The notes: a model not told the origin generated them from the sequence alone. Positions 1 to 8,305 are shown, counted from the first letter of the stretch. The stretch: 16,677 nucleotides of DNA from an uncultured Rhodocyclaceae bacterium (GCA_900549295.1 URNG01000071.1:1-16677), one strand, 5' to 3'. Made by a program: numbers and translations.

Positions 1-577
1 GGGCGGAGTTTTCGGCGTGCTGCCGGGACAGCGCCCGCCCGCCGAGGCCGTTGAGGATCATGACCGAACGGTCGATGCCGGCCGCGCCGAGTTTTTCCAG
101 CGCGTCCAGCGTGCTGGCATAAGTTTCGCCCTTGTTGACGGCGGCAAGCACCTCATCATCGCCCGACTCGGCCCCAAGATAGGCGAGGCTCAAACCGGCA
201 GCGGCCAGTTCCTGCAATTCGGCGACGCTTTTTTTGCCGAGGTTGCGCGCCAGACAGTAGCTGGAAATGCGGCGCACCCCCGGCAGATGCTCGCGGATGG
301 CGGTCAGGACGTTCAGGAGGCGGCGGGTCGGCAGCACCAGGGCGTCGCCGTCGGCGAGGAAAATGCGGCGGATGGCCGGGCCGTAATGCGCGCCCAGATC
401 GCGGATGTTCGCCAGCACTTCGTCCTCGCCGCGGGCGCGGAATTTCTTCTGCGGCGCGGTGTACATCTCGCAGAAGCTGCACCGGTTCCATGAACAGCCG
501 TCGGTGACGGGCAGGATCAGCGATTCCGCCTCCGAGGGCGGGCGGTACACCGGCTCGACGTAGCGGATGGGGATCAT
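1..577 (-). CDS. Radical SAM protein, 3' end cut by the window
   Basis: The frame starts with MIPIRYVEPVYRPPSEAESL and stays open to the window edge (192 codons). It carries an iron-sulphur cysteine cluster in TDGCSWNRCSFCEMY: Cys28, Cys33 and Cys36. This is the CX4CX2C spacing of a COG1032-like radical SAM subgroup rather than the usual CX3CX2C. Further on are FLADGDALVLP (about residues 63-73) and YLGAESGDDEVLAAVNKGET, both typical of the TIM-barrel core. Family knowledge says such proteins cleave S-adenosylmethionine at a [4Fe-4S] cluster to make a radical; the substrate here is unknown. The start ATG overlaps the stop of the upstream thioesterase gene as ATGA (574-577), so the two are probably translationally coupled. 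The C-terminal part lies outside the window, so accessory domains cannot be judged. Confidence 0.88.
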   Translation of the reverse strand, partial: MIPIRYVEPVYRPPSEAESLILPVTDGCSWNRCSFCEMYTAPQKKFRARGEDEVLANIRDLGAHYGPAIRRIFLADGDALVLPTRRLLNVLTAIREHLPGVRRISSYCLARNLGKKSVAELQELAAAGLSLAYLGAESGDDEVLAAVNKGETYASTLDALEKLGAAGIDRSVMILNGLGGRALSRQHAENSA

Positions 578-999
578 GCCCCGGTCTTGGCGCGGAAGGC
601 GGGCGGCACTTTCGCCTTGACGCGCGCGCCGTAATCGAAGAAAACGATGCCGTGCTTGCCGCGCGCCACTTCGCGGCCGCTGGCGACGTCGCTCGCGCGC
701 CACAGCAGATCGCAGCCGTAGTCGTTGACATCGGCGGCGGCGAATTCGACGCGCAGGGTTTCGCCGTGGAAGGCTTCCGAGCGGTATTGCGCGGCCACGT
801 CGGCGACGATGATGCCGACGCCTTCCACGTCCATTTCGCTCCAGCCGAAATGGCGGAAGAAGCGCACCCGCGCCTCGGCGATCAGCATCAGCAGCGCGGC
901 GTTGTCGAGGTGCTGGCCGTAGTTGATGTGCTGGATGTAGAGGGGAACGTCGGTCGAGAAAATGAATTTTTCCGGCAGTTCGATCTTGATGCGCGCCAT
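574..999 (-). CDS. Hotdog-fold acyl-CoA thioesterase-like protein
   Basis: This is a 141-residue protein, the usual length for a single hotdog domain. The segment PLYIQHINYGQHLDNAALL (about residues 19-37) matches the 4HBT-type motif around the central helix, where a conserved Asn/His/Asp cluster lies near the thioester. The following AEARVRFF and the strand GIIVADVAAQYRSEAFHGE also fit. Proteins of this family usually hydrolyse acyl-CoA thioesters in the cytoplasm; the chain length or acyl type cannot be read from sequence. The start ATG at 999 has a good ribosome site (GAAAGG, about 8 nt upstream). The stop overlaps the start of the radical SAM gene. The upstream gap to the Gate-domain gene is only 36 nt and holds an 11-bp tandem duplication. 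Confidence 0.85.
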   Translation of the reverse strand: MARIKIELPEKFIFSTDVPLYIQHINYGQHLDNAALLMLIAEARVRFFRHFGWSEMDVEGVGIIVADVAAQYRSEAFHGETLRVEFAAADVNDYGCDLLWRASDVASGREVARGKHGIVFFDYGARVKAKVPPAFRAKTGA

Positions 1000-1008
1000 G
1001 CGTGATGC

Positions 1009-1030
1009 CTTTCAGAACACTTTCAGAACA
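1009..1030. repeat. Exact 11-bp tandem duplication in the leader of the thioesterase gene
   Basis: CTTTCAGAACA occurs twice back to back (1009-1019 and 1020-1030). Read on the minus strand each unit is TGTTCTGAAAG, so the downstream copy supplies most of the ribosome-binding site of the thioesterase gene and the upstream copy is a decoy or spare. The repeat fills most of the 36-nt gap between the Gate-domain gene and the thioesterase gene. Confidence 0.9.
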
Positions 1031-1035
1031 AAAAA

Positions 1036-1974
1036 TCAGCCCAGGAAGGCATGGCCGAGCGTGCGCAGGGCGATGCCGACGCAAGCGCCATAAGCCGCCG
1101 GTTTCCACACCTGGGCGATGCGCGGCCCGGCGGAAATCAGCACGGCGACGCCGGGCAAGTCGAAGGGAGAGACGAGAAATCCGGCGCTGCTGTTGAGCAG
1201 TTCGACGCTCATCTGCCCGGCGCGGCGCATTTCATCGACCACGCCCATCATCGCCGTGCCGCCGGCCAGGTATTTGGTCAGCGCCGGCAGCACCAGCATG
1301 CGGTCGATGCCGGTCAAGTCGAGCAGGGGCGCGAGCAGCGCGGTCAGGGCATCAATGGCGCCGAAGGTGCGCAGCATGGTTACGGCCACCAGCGACAGCA
1401 CCAGCATGGGAATCGCCCCGGTGGCGAGGCGGAAGGCTTCTGCCCCGGCGCGGTTGATGACGTCCAGAATGCCTTTGGCGCTGTCGGCGAGCGGATGGTC
1501 GAGGTGTTCGTCCAGCGCGCCTTCCGCGCCGGACAGGCGGCGGCCGAAGAAATAATAGGTGGCGCTGGCCGCCGCCAAGCCGCCGATCAGCGACCACAGA
1601 AGCGTCTGCCCGATGTTCAGCCCCATGGTCATCATCGGCAGCGCCGCGTTGGCCTGCGACATGGCGAACACCATCGCCAGCGTGGCCGCGATGTGACGGT
1701 CGGACGCGCCGCGCTGCGCCATCATGGTCAGCGTCGCCATCGGCGCGGCGAAGCTGACGAAATTGATCTGCAAGGCGGCGAACACGCCCAGGCCGGTGAG
1801 GCCGAAGGGCTTGAGCAGCGGCGCGGTCTTGTCCACCAGCCAGTCGAGCACGCCGCGCGCTTCGAGCAGGCGCATCAGGGACAGCATCACCACCATCACC
1901 GGCAGCAGCACGAACAGGGAAAGCTCCACCGCCGAACGCCCTGCCCGCAGCAGGATGTCGATCAGAACCTCCAT
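1036..1974 (-). CDS. Nucleoside recognition (Gate) domain membrane protein
   Basis: This is a 312-residue, strongly hydrophobic protein with about eight predicted membrane segments, for example VELSLFVLLPVMVVMLSLM near residues 16-34 and FRLATGAIPMLVLSLVAV near 181-198. Two related halves, each with an amphipathic 'gate' stretch (NFVSFAAPMATLTMM and LPALTKYLAGGTAMMGV), fit the Gate/nucleoside-recognition family that includes SpmA/SpmB and parts of CNT and FeoB transporters. Transport of a nucleoside or similar solute is possible but not shown; many members have no known substrate. The ATG at 1974 directly follows the TGA of the kinase gene (TGAATG, no gap), so expression is probably coupled to the kinase. 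It may be a membrane partner or target of that kinase, which is an inference from position only. Confidence 0.85.
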   Translation of the reverse strand: MEVLIDILLRAGRSAVELSLFVLLPVMVVMLSLMRLLEARGVLDWLVDKTAPLLKPFGLTGLGVFAALQINFVSFAAPMATLTMMAQRGASDRHIAATLAMVFAMSQANAALPMMTMGLNIGQTLLWSLIGGLAAASATYYFFGRRLSGAEGALDEHLDHPLADSAKGILDVINRAGAEAFRLATGAIPMLVLSLVAVTMLRTFGAIDALTALLAPLLDLTGIDRMLVLPALTKYLAGGTAMMGVVDEMRRAGQMSVELLNSSAGFLVSPFDLPGVAVLISAGPRIAQVWKPAAYGACVGIALRTLGHAFLG

Positions 1975-4347
1975 TCAGCCCCCCTGCTTGATCGCCAGCA
2001 CCGCCTGATTGCGCAGGGTGCGCAACAGCGACAGTTCCTTTTCCGGGATGACGATGCTGTTGGCGGCATCCGCATCGGCGTAGATCAGCGCCACCGGCTT
2101 GCTCTTGATGGTCAGCGGAAAGAGAACGAAGGAACGTGCCGGGGTCAGTTTGCGGTACCACTCGGGAATACGCGCGGCGATTTTCGCGTCGTCGATGTCG
2201 CCGATGAGGACGTCAGCCCCGCGCGTGCACGCCGCGAAGAACACGTCATTGCCGTGCGCCAGCGGAAAACGGAAGCTGCGGGCCAGTGCCGCGCTGTCCG
2301 GTCCCAGGCCGAAACGCCCCTGCATGGTATTGCTGCGCGCATCGCGGATGCACAACAGCACGCGCTTGAAGCCCATGGCGCGGTACATGGTTTCGAGAAT
2401 GATGCGCAGGATGTCATTGAGCCTGAAATCATCGACCAAGCTGTTGCTGATGTCCTGGATGCCCGCCGTCAGCACCGCCTGGGCATCGGCTTGCTCGGAC
2501 AAGGTCGGCACGTCGGCGAGTATTCCCCCCTCGCCCTCGCGCAGCACGGTACCGCTCAGGGTGCTGGCAGTGCCGGCTTCGACATCTTCCGGCGCATGTT
2601 CGCTGACGAATTTCTGGATCTGCCGGCCGAAGGCGGTCTGCTTGACGTTCAACTGGATGATGCGGGCAAACTCGCCGACCTCGGCGATCGAGCGGCGCAG
2701 ACTCTGCTTCAGTTCCTCATCCGCCACCGGCAGCGCGTCATTGAAGCGCTGCTGGATCTTCTTCATTTCCCGCTCGCGCGCATCCGCTGGCGTATCGCCC
2801 AGCATGTCGCACAGATTCTCCGCCATGCCGGAAAGGACGCGCAGCCGCTCTTCGGCATTCGCCGGGCGGCGCACCCGTCCGGCAGGCAAATCGCGCATGG
2901 AATCGACGATCAGCGGCGGAAACCCCCATTGCCGGGCAATCGCCACCCCAAGATCCTGCAGGCCGATACCCAGCACCGAGCAGGCAGCGCTTTCCTCGCT
3001 GCAATTCTTCTGCGCCATCCGACGGCGGATTTCCTCGCTCTCTTCCGGGAAGTAATAGAGCGCCAGCAAACGCCCCAGGCCGTGGAACAGGGCGCAGATG
3101 AAGGTCTGCTCCGGGTCCGCCAGGCGGGTGAGCTGGCACAGATCGCGCGCCAGCACGGCCGCCAGATTGGTACGCAGGAAGGCTTCCTTCAACTGGCTGG
3201 CATTACCCTTGTTCTGCAAATGCTCGAACAGTAAAACGGTAATGGCGATATTGCGCACCGCCTCGAAGCCGAGCACGATCACCGCCCGCGACACGGTGCT
3301 GATGCTGCCGCCGCCGGCAGTGCGGAAATTCACCGAATTGACCAGCCGCAGAATCTTGTTGGTCAGCGCGAAGTCGCGCAGGATAGTGCTGGACAGGCGA
3401 TTGACGCTTTCCGTCTCGCTGTTGGCGATGCGGTTGATCGCCGTTACCGATTCCGAAAGCGCCGGAAAATCGCTCTTGTGGCGCATGCGGCGCAGCAGGA
3501 ATTCCACCGTCGCCTGCGCATTGACCTCGCCGCTGGGCGCTTCGAGCGGCGGTTCGAGATAATCGTCGAGCGCGGCGGCGAACTGCCCGGCGCTTTGATA
3601 GCGCAGGGCCGGATCGACGGCCAGCGCCTTGTGCGCGATGGCCGCCAGCCGCTCATCCACCGGGCAATCGGCAGGAAGCCGCACGGTTTCGCTCGCCACC
3701 CGCTGCAGCAGCGCCGGCAGATCGCCGCCACTGAAGGCGCGCTCCCCGGTGAGCATCTCGTAAAGAATGAGACCGGCCGCGAAAACGTCGGAACGCTCGC
3801 TCAGTTCGCGCCGCTGCACGTACTCGGGCGCCATGTAATTGGGCGTGCCGGAGAGTTGATCCATGCGCTCGCTCGGCGCATCGAGCGGCGAGGCGATGCC
3901 GAAATCCATGACGCGCGGCGTATCGTCCGCATCGAGCAGGATATTCGACGGTTTCAGATCGCGGTGAATGACGCCCGCCGCATGCGCCTGGGCGACGGCA
4001 GCCAGCATGTCGCGCAGGATGCCGGCCGCGCGCAAGGGCTGCAGGGCACCGTGAATGCGCAGGAATTCGGCCAGATTGCGCCCCGGCACGTATTCGAAGA
4101 CGAGGTAAAGGTCGCCCTCCTCCTCGCCGGCCTCGAAAATCGGCACCAGATTGGCGTGACGCAGACGGCTGACGGCGCGCGCCTCGGACAGCAGCGCCCG
4201 GTTCTGCGCCGGATTGGGTTGCTGGAAACGCAGGGTCTTGATCGCCACCTCGCGCTCCAGTTGCGGGTCCCAGGCGCGATAGACCACGCTCTGCGCGCCG
4301 CGCCCGAGTTCCCCGCGAATTTCAAAACGACCGATTCTTTGCATCAT
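1975..4347 (-). CDS. Ser/Thr protein kinase-HDOD-GAF fusion protein
   Basis: This is a 790-residue cytoplasmic signalling protein. A eukaryotic-type kinase domain spans about residues 7-262: glycine loop GELGRGAQSVV, Lys37 in VAIK, the catalytic loop HRDLKPSN (Asp130, Lys132, Asn135), DFG (148-150) and APE (173-175) are all intact, so it should be active. An HDOD domain follows at about 285-490 (FALTNKILRLVNSVNF, SRAVIVLGFEAVRNI, FHGLGRLL). HDOD is a degenerate HD domain used as a signalling scaffold. A GAF domain closes the protein (about 630-788), ending in VLFPLTIKSKPVALIYADAD. I see no membrane segment or PASTA repeats. The start is placed at the ATG that overlaps the upstream stop (ATGA, 4344-4347). 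The next codon is also ATG (4344) and sits at a better distance from the weak GGA site. An upstream in-frame extension to 4401 reads as low-complexity Gly/Arg and would run deep into the previous gene, so it was rejected. Confidence 0.93.
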   Translation of the reverse strand: MMQRIGRFEIRGELGRGAQSVVYRAWDPQLEREVAIKTLRFQQPNPAQNRALLSEARAVSRLRHANLVPIFEAGEEEGDLYLVFEYVPGRNLAEFLRIHGALQPLRAAGILRDMLAAVAQAHAAGVIHRDLKPSNILLDADDTPRVMDFGIASPLDAPSERMDQLSGTPNYMAPEYVQRRELSERSDVFAAGLILYEMLTGERAFSGGDLPALLQRVASETVRLPADCPVDERLAAIAHKALAVDPALRYQSAGQFAAALDDYLEPPLEAPSGEVNAQATVEFLLRRMRHKSDFPALSESVTAINRIANSETESVNRLSSTILRDFALTNKILRLVNSVNFRTAGGGSISTVSRAVIVLGFEAVRNIAITVLLFEHLQNKGNASQLKEAFLRTNLAAVLARDLCQLTRLADPEQTFICALFHGLGRLLALYYFPEESEEIRRRMAQKNCSEESAACSVLGIGLQDLGVAIARQWGFPPLIVDSMRDLPAGRVRRPANAEERLRVLSGMAENLCDMLGDTPADAREREMKKIQQRFNDALPVADEELKQSLRRSIAEVGEFARIIQLNVKQTAFGRQIQKFVSEHAPEDVEAGTASTLSGTVLREGEGGILADVPTLSEQADAQAVLTAGIQDISNSLVDDFRLNDILRIILETMYRAMGFKRVLLCIRDARSNTMQGRFGLGPDSAALARSFRFPLAHGNDVFFAACTRGADVLIGDIDDAKIAARIPEWYRKLTPARSFVLFPLTIKSKPVALIYADADAANSIVIPEKELSLLRTLRNQAVLAIKQGG

Positions 4348-4778
4348 GCGTCCAGTTCGGCGACCCAGGCCAATTCGGGAACCCCCCGCACGGCCCCCCA
4401 CAGGATCGCATTCTGGCCGTAATCGGCAGCCAGCGCCAGCGCATCCAGTCGTTCGAGATCCGGCACGAAAACGCTCTCCTCCACCGGCCAGTTGCCGTCG
4501 TCGGCGATGTTTTCGGCGCAGAAAACGTCGTAGTTGCCTTCCAGTAGTTCCCCGACCAAGGCCGCCTGCCGTTCGGCGTTGTCGGCGGCAGCCTGTTCTG
4601 GCAGGCGCGAACCGGGGTTATACGCGGTCAGCACGGCAAAACACCCCGCGCCGTGCGCGGCCAGCCAGGCGGCGAGTTGCGGCTGGGCAACACCGACCCG
4701 CAAATCGAGCGCGCCGCCCGGCAGATACACCCGGTAGCAGGTGGCGGCGTAGGCAGCGGCCAGCGTTTGCGGATTCAT
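4344..4778 (-). CDS. DUF3293 domain-containing protein
   Basis: This is a small soluble protein of 144 residues. The pattern AVLTAYNPGSR (about residues 48-58), then NAERQAALVGELL, a central acidic stretch, WPVEESVFV and finally YGQNAILWG (about 119-127) is the signature of DUF3293. The family is widespread in proteobacteria and has no established activity that I know of. The gene starts 25 nt after the DUF748 gene and its stop overlaps the kinase start by 4 nt, so it is probably co-translated with the kinase. Confidence 0.82.
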   Translation of the reverse strand: MNPQTLAAAYAATCYRVYLPGGALDLRVGVAQPQLAAWLAAHGAGCFAVLTAYNPGSRLPEQAAADNAERQAALVGELLEGNYDVFCAENIADDGNWPVEESVFVPDLERLDALALAADYGQNAILWGAVRGVPELAWVAELDA

Positions 4779-4803
4779 CCGGGCATCCGAAGCGTCCGCC
4801 CGC

Positions 4804-7800
4804 TCAATGCAGGCTAAACAGCACCTGACCGCCCGCTGGCGGCGTCTGGCCGGCCTTGGGCGGCACCAGGAAGATGCGGCCCGGGTCGACCTTGCCGTGT
4901 TCGACCAGCCAGGCCTGCACGCTTTCCGCGCGCTGGCGGGCGAGCAGGGCCAGATCGCCCGCCTCGGCCGGCGTGTTGGCCATCAGCAGGCGCTCCATTT
5001 CCTCGGCCGGCAGGTCTTTCTGCAAGCCGATGAAGTTGCGCGGTTTGGGGAACTTGGCCGCTTTATAGACGCGGGTCAGGTAAGCGCCGTATTCCTCGGG
5101 CGCGATGCGCACGTCGCGCAGCTCCACCGCTTCGCCGGTTTTTTTCTGCAAGTCGGCCATTTTCTCGCGCCGCATCAGGCGCTCGATCGCCACCCGCTTG
5201 ATGCCGTCGCGCTCGCTCTCGGCGTCGGCATGGCCCGTGATGTCGAGTTTGAGCGCGTCGCGCTCGCGCAGCGCCTTGGCGAGGTTTTCCAGTTTCTTCT
5301 GCGCCGCGTCGTCGATGCGCCGCCGTCCCGGCTCGAAGGCGATGCTCGACAGTTCTTCCCCGTCGCCAAACATCGAGCCGAGCAGCGCGAAGGGCGAAGT
5401 CACGGCCTTCACGAATAGATTGACGATGACCTTGACGATCAGGCCGCCGACGGAGAATTGCGGGTCGTCGAGCGAGCCGGAAATCGGCAGGCGGATGTCG
5501 ATTTCGCCGCGATTGTTGCGCAAGAGGGCAATCGCCAGATTGACCGGCAGGCTGGTGGCGTCCGGGCTGTCGACCTTGTCGCCGAAGTTGAACTGGTCGA
5601 TGAACAGATGGTTTTCCGCGCTCAGTTTCCGGTTTTCCAGCTTGTAGGCCACGTCCAGGCTGAGTTTGCCCTTCTCGATCAGGTAGCCGGCGTATTTGCC
5701 GGAGTACGGCGAAAAGCCGGTCAGATCGACGCCCTTCACCTCGGCCTTGAGGTCGAGGAAGGATTCCGCCGCCAGCGGGTTCAACTGCGCCGTGATGAGC
5801 ACCGGCGCGGCGCTGCCGTAGGTGCCGTTCAATTCCATGTCGGCCAGCGTGCCGGCCTGCGAGGAGAGGCCCGTCACCCGCCCGGACAGCTTGCCGACGT
5901 TGACCGTGTAATTGGGCTTGACGAAGTAATCCGAGAAATTGACGCTGCCGTTGTTGAGCGTGATCTTGCCGATCCTGATCGGCAGCGGCAGCGGCGGCTC
6001 GCCGGGAGCGGCGGCGGGCGGACGGGCCGGTTGTGAATCCTGCGGCCGATGCGCGGGCGCGTCCGCCGTGGCCACGGTGGTCGGCGTGGGCTCTTCTCCT
6101 TTCTGGCGCAGGATGTCGGCCAGGTTGAGCCGGCCGTCGGTATTCAGGATCAGGCGGGAGAAGAAGTCGCTCAGGGCGATTTCGCCGATGTCGATCTTGA
6201 GCGGCGCCAGATGGAAATCCAGGTTGCCGACGTGCAGCGACTTCCATTTCAGGAAGTCGTGCTTGTTTTCCCGATCCACCAGCAGCAGGTTGCCGAGCGT
6301 CGCCGAACCGCGATAGTTGAGTTTCAGCGCGCCCTCCGCCACCTTCTCCGCCTTCTTCTCGTCCAGGGAGAATTCCACTTCCCCGACGTTGGAAAACTGC
6401 CCGCGCTCCAGGCGCACGTTGAGGTAAGGGTCGGCGTAGCTCTGCGCGCCGTTGATGGGAATGCCGGTCGTCGTCAGGCGCAGTTTGCCCGCCAGCGGCT
6501 CGACCTGCACACCGCCACCGATTTCCAGCCGCCCCTGGCGGTTGATCTGCGCCTTCAGTTGCAGATTCGCCATCTGCCTTGGCACGTTGCCCAGTTTTTC
6601 CGCCACCAGTTCGAGCTTGTCGATTTCCTGCACGGCGCTCGGGCGCACGCTCCGGTCCTCGAAACGCAGGGCCAGATCGGCCACTTCCAGACGGGCCACT
6701 TCCGCGCGCCAAGGCGCGCTCGGACTGGCGGGCGCTTTTGCGGCGGCTTTTCCGCTTTCCTTCAGCTTGGGCGGATTGAGCCACTGCACCGCGCCTTCTG
6801 CATCGCGCACCATCGCCAGCCGCGCGCCCCGCAGGCGCAGCGCCGCCACGTCGACCCGCTGCCCGGCGAGATCGACCGCCACGCCTTCCAGCGCCAGCTG
6901 GCTGGCGCGCAGGGCGTCGGCGAAGTCGATTTCCGCCGTCAGCGAATCGAGTCGCAGCTTTTGCAGATCCTGATCGAGCGCCCCCAGACGCAGCGCCAGG
7001 GAACGCACACTGCCGCTGACCGGCTTGACGTTGGACGCATCCTGCCAGCGCAGCAGCGCGTCATTGACCGCCAGCGCGCCCAGCGACCAGCGCAGGGACG
7101 GCGCGGCGGCAGGGTCTTCCGGTTTTTCCGTCGGCGCGTCCGCCTTGCCGTCCGCCGCCGCGCCCGCTTGCAGGCGCTCGGCAATTTTCAGAAAATTCAG
7201 TTCGCCTTGCGCATTCACCGCCGCATCGACTTGCAGACCGTCGAGCGTCACCTGACGCAGGGCGAAACGCTGGTTGAAGGGGTCGATTTCTTCCAGATCG
7301 AGCGCCAGTGTCTGCCAGGCGATGAGCGGCGCATCCGCCGTGTCGGTGAGTTTCAGGTCGCGCAGCGCCAGTTGCCCGGTCAGGACCAGCGAATTCACGC
7401 CGCCCGGCAGTTCGCGGAACACCGCCTGCACGCGGCTGTCGAGCTTGGCGGCTGGCAGGCGCAACGGGAAGTTTTCCGGCAGATAGGTGTGCAGGCCGCC
7501 CAGGTCGAAGGCGTCGAGCGTCAGGTCGAGCCTGCTTTGCCTGTCCTCGGCGAACGGCGTGGTTTCGCCCTCCAGATGCAGCGGCGCGCCGTTGACGTTG
7601 GCGGCGAACAGCGGCTGTACCTCGATTTTCGCCTGATAAGGCAGGCTGGAAACGAAGGGCAGGCCGAGCATGAGGCCGTCGATCCGGTGTTCCTTGCCGT
7701 GCTGCCGGTCGTCGAAATGAATCTCGCCGTTCTCGATCTGGATGTTGTTGAGCGAAAAACGCGGCGTCGGGCCGGGCGGCGTGTCGCTCGGCTGCATCCA

Positions 7801-8232
7801 TTCGTCGAGCAGGTCGGAGACGTCGAAGCGCCCGTCGGCAAAGCGCGTGACCGCCAGCCGCGGATGGCGCAGTTGCAGTTCGTCGACCACCAGCGCCAGC
7901 TTGAACAGGGAGGCCGATGAAAGGTTGACGTACAGCTCGTCGAAACCGGCGGTTTCCTTTTCTTCCTGGCGCACCGACACGCCGCTGACGCGCAGGGAAA
8001 GCTGCAAGGGGTTCACGTCGATGCGCTCGATGGCGACCTCGCGGTGCAAGGCGGCGCTCAACTGTTTCAGCAAGACGTTTTTCAGGATCGGCGGCACGAC
8101 GAAAAACCCCGCCAGCACCAGCGCCACGAAGCTGCCCAGCAACCATTTCGCCCAGCGTCGGCGTTTGGGCGTGTCCAGCCGTTCACGCAGTTGTAACAGT
8201 TTCATGGGAACAGGCGAGGATTCTTGGCTCAT
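4804..8232 (-). CDS. DUF748 (AsmA-clan) envelope protein with OmpA-like C-terminal region
   Basis: This is a very large protein (1142 residues with the start chosen here). A basic N-terminus (TPKRRRWAKW) leads into one membrane helix (about 29-50, WLLGSFVALVLAGFFVVPPI). A long periplasmic region follows, rich in alternating beta strands and in repeats of the type 'LxLxNGxxxFxD' (RFSLNNIQIENGEIHFDD, IRIGKITLNNGSVNFSD). That is the pattern of DUF748/AsmA-like proteins, thought to form elongated grooves that bind or move lipids between membranes. A Pro/Ala-rich linker lies around 715-750. The last 180 residues (about 962-1142) look OmpA-like (LKLDITGHAD, then ARQRAESVQAWLVEHG) with a long insertion. 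The start is uncertain: the ATG at 8232 (MSQESSPVP) is preferred, the ATG at 8205 (MKLLQLRERL) is close behind, and 8301 or TTG 8310 are possible but upstream of the likely promoter. No start has a strong ribosome site. This is the first gene of the minus-strand operon. Confidence 0.88.
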   Translation of the reverse strand: MSQESSPVPMKLLQLRERLDTPKRRRWAKWLLGSFVALVLAGFFVVPPILKNVLLKQLSAALHREVAIERIDVNPLQLSLRVSGVSVRQEEKETAGFDELYVNLSSASLFKLALVVDELQLRHPRLAVTRFADGRFDVSDLLDEWMQPSDTPPGPTPRFSLNNIQIENGEIHFDDRQHGKEHRIDGLMLGLPFVSSLPYQAKIEVQPLFAANVNGAPLHLEGETTPFAEDRQSRLDLTLDAFDLGGLHTYLPENFPLRLPAAKLDSRVQAVFRELPGGVNSLVLTGQLALRDLKLTDTADAPLIAWQTLALDLEEIDPFNQRFALRQVTLDGLQVDAAVNAQGELNFLKIAERLQAGAAADGKADAPTEKPEDPAAAPSLRWSLGALAVNDALLRWQDASNVKPVSGSVRSLALRLGALDQDLQKLRLDSLTAEIDFADALRASQLALEGVAVDLAGQRVDVAALRLRGARLAMVRDAEGAVQWLNPPKLKESGKAAAKAPASPSAPWRAEVARLEVADLALRFEDRSVRPSAVQEIDKLELVAEKLGNVPRQMANLQLKAQINRQGRLEIGGGVQVEPLAGKLRLTTTGIPINGAQSYADPYLNVRLERGQFSNVGEVEFSLDEKKAEKVAEGALKLNYRGSATLGNLLLVDRENKHDFLKWKSLHVGNLDFHLAPLKIDIGEIALSDFFSRLILNTDGRLNLADILRQKGEEPTPTTVATADAPAHRPQDSQPARPPAAAPGEPPLPLPIRIGKITLNNGSVNFSDYFVKPNYTVNVGKLSGRVTGLSSQAGTLADMELNGTYGSAAPVLITAQLNPLAAESFLDLKAEVKGVDLTGFSPYSGKYAGYLIEKGKLSLDVAYKLENRKLSAENHLFIDQFNFGDKVDSPDATSLPVNLAIALLRNNRGEIDIRLPISGSLDDPQFSVGGLIVKVIVNLFVKAVTSPFALLGSMFGDGEELSSIAFEPGRRRIDDAAQKKLENLAKALRERDALKLDITGHADAESERDGIKRVAIERLMRREKMADLQKKTGEAVELRDVRIAPEEYGAYLTRVYKAAKFPKPRNFIGLQKDLPAEEMERLLMANTPAEAGDLALLARQRAESVQAWLVEHGKVDPGRIFLVPPKAGQTPPAGGQVLFSLH

Positions 8233-8240
8233 GCTGGACT

Positions 8241-8262
8241 CGGGCGAAATTCGGGCGAAATT
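8241..8262. repeat. Exact 11-bp tandem duplication upstream of the DUF748 gene
   Basis: CGGGCGAAATT is present twice in direct succession (8241-8251, 8252-8262). A decayed third copy follows (CAGGTGAAA, 8263-8271, 7 of 9 matches to the unit's first nine bases). It lies in the presumed 5' leader of the DUF748 operon, a few bases before the chosen start codon. Role unknown; a slippage product or a regulator site are both possible. Confidence 0.85.
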
Positions 8263-8285
8263 CAGGTGAAAGACGGGTTCCGCCA

Positions 8286-8294
8286 AATCTAGCA
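8286..8294 (-). promoter_or_regulatory. Possible extended -10 promoter for the DUF748-led operon
   Basis: Read on the minus strand the sequence is TGCTAGATT: a TG dinucleotide one base before TAGATT (4 of 6 to TATAAT), the form of an extended -10 element. No good -35 lies 16-18 bases upstream. The predicted start of transcription is near 8279. That would place the ATG at 8301 outside the mRNA and favours the 8232 or 8205 start of the DUF748 protein. Weak evidence by itself. Confidence 0.28.
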
Positions 8295-8305
8295 CAGTCA
8301 TCCGT

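Noticed and set aside
1021..1036. A-run (T-run on the minus strand) after the Gate-domain gene as a terminator
   Set aside because: No stable hairpin precedes the T-run on the minus strand, and the next gene follows within 36 nt.
1051..3234. 727-codon open frame on the plus strand opposite the Gate and kinase genes
   Set aside because: It is full of His/Gln/Arg low-complexity sequence, matches no family, and lies antisense to two genes with clear motifs. It is a GC-driven shadow.
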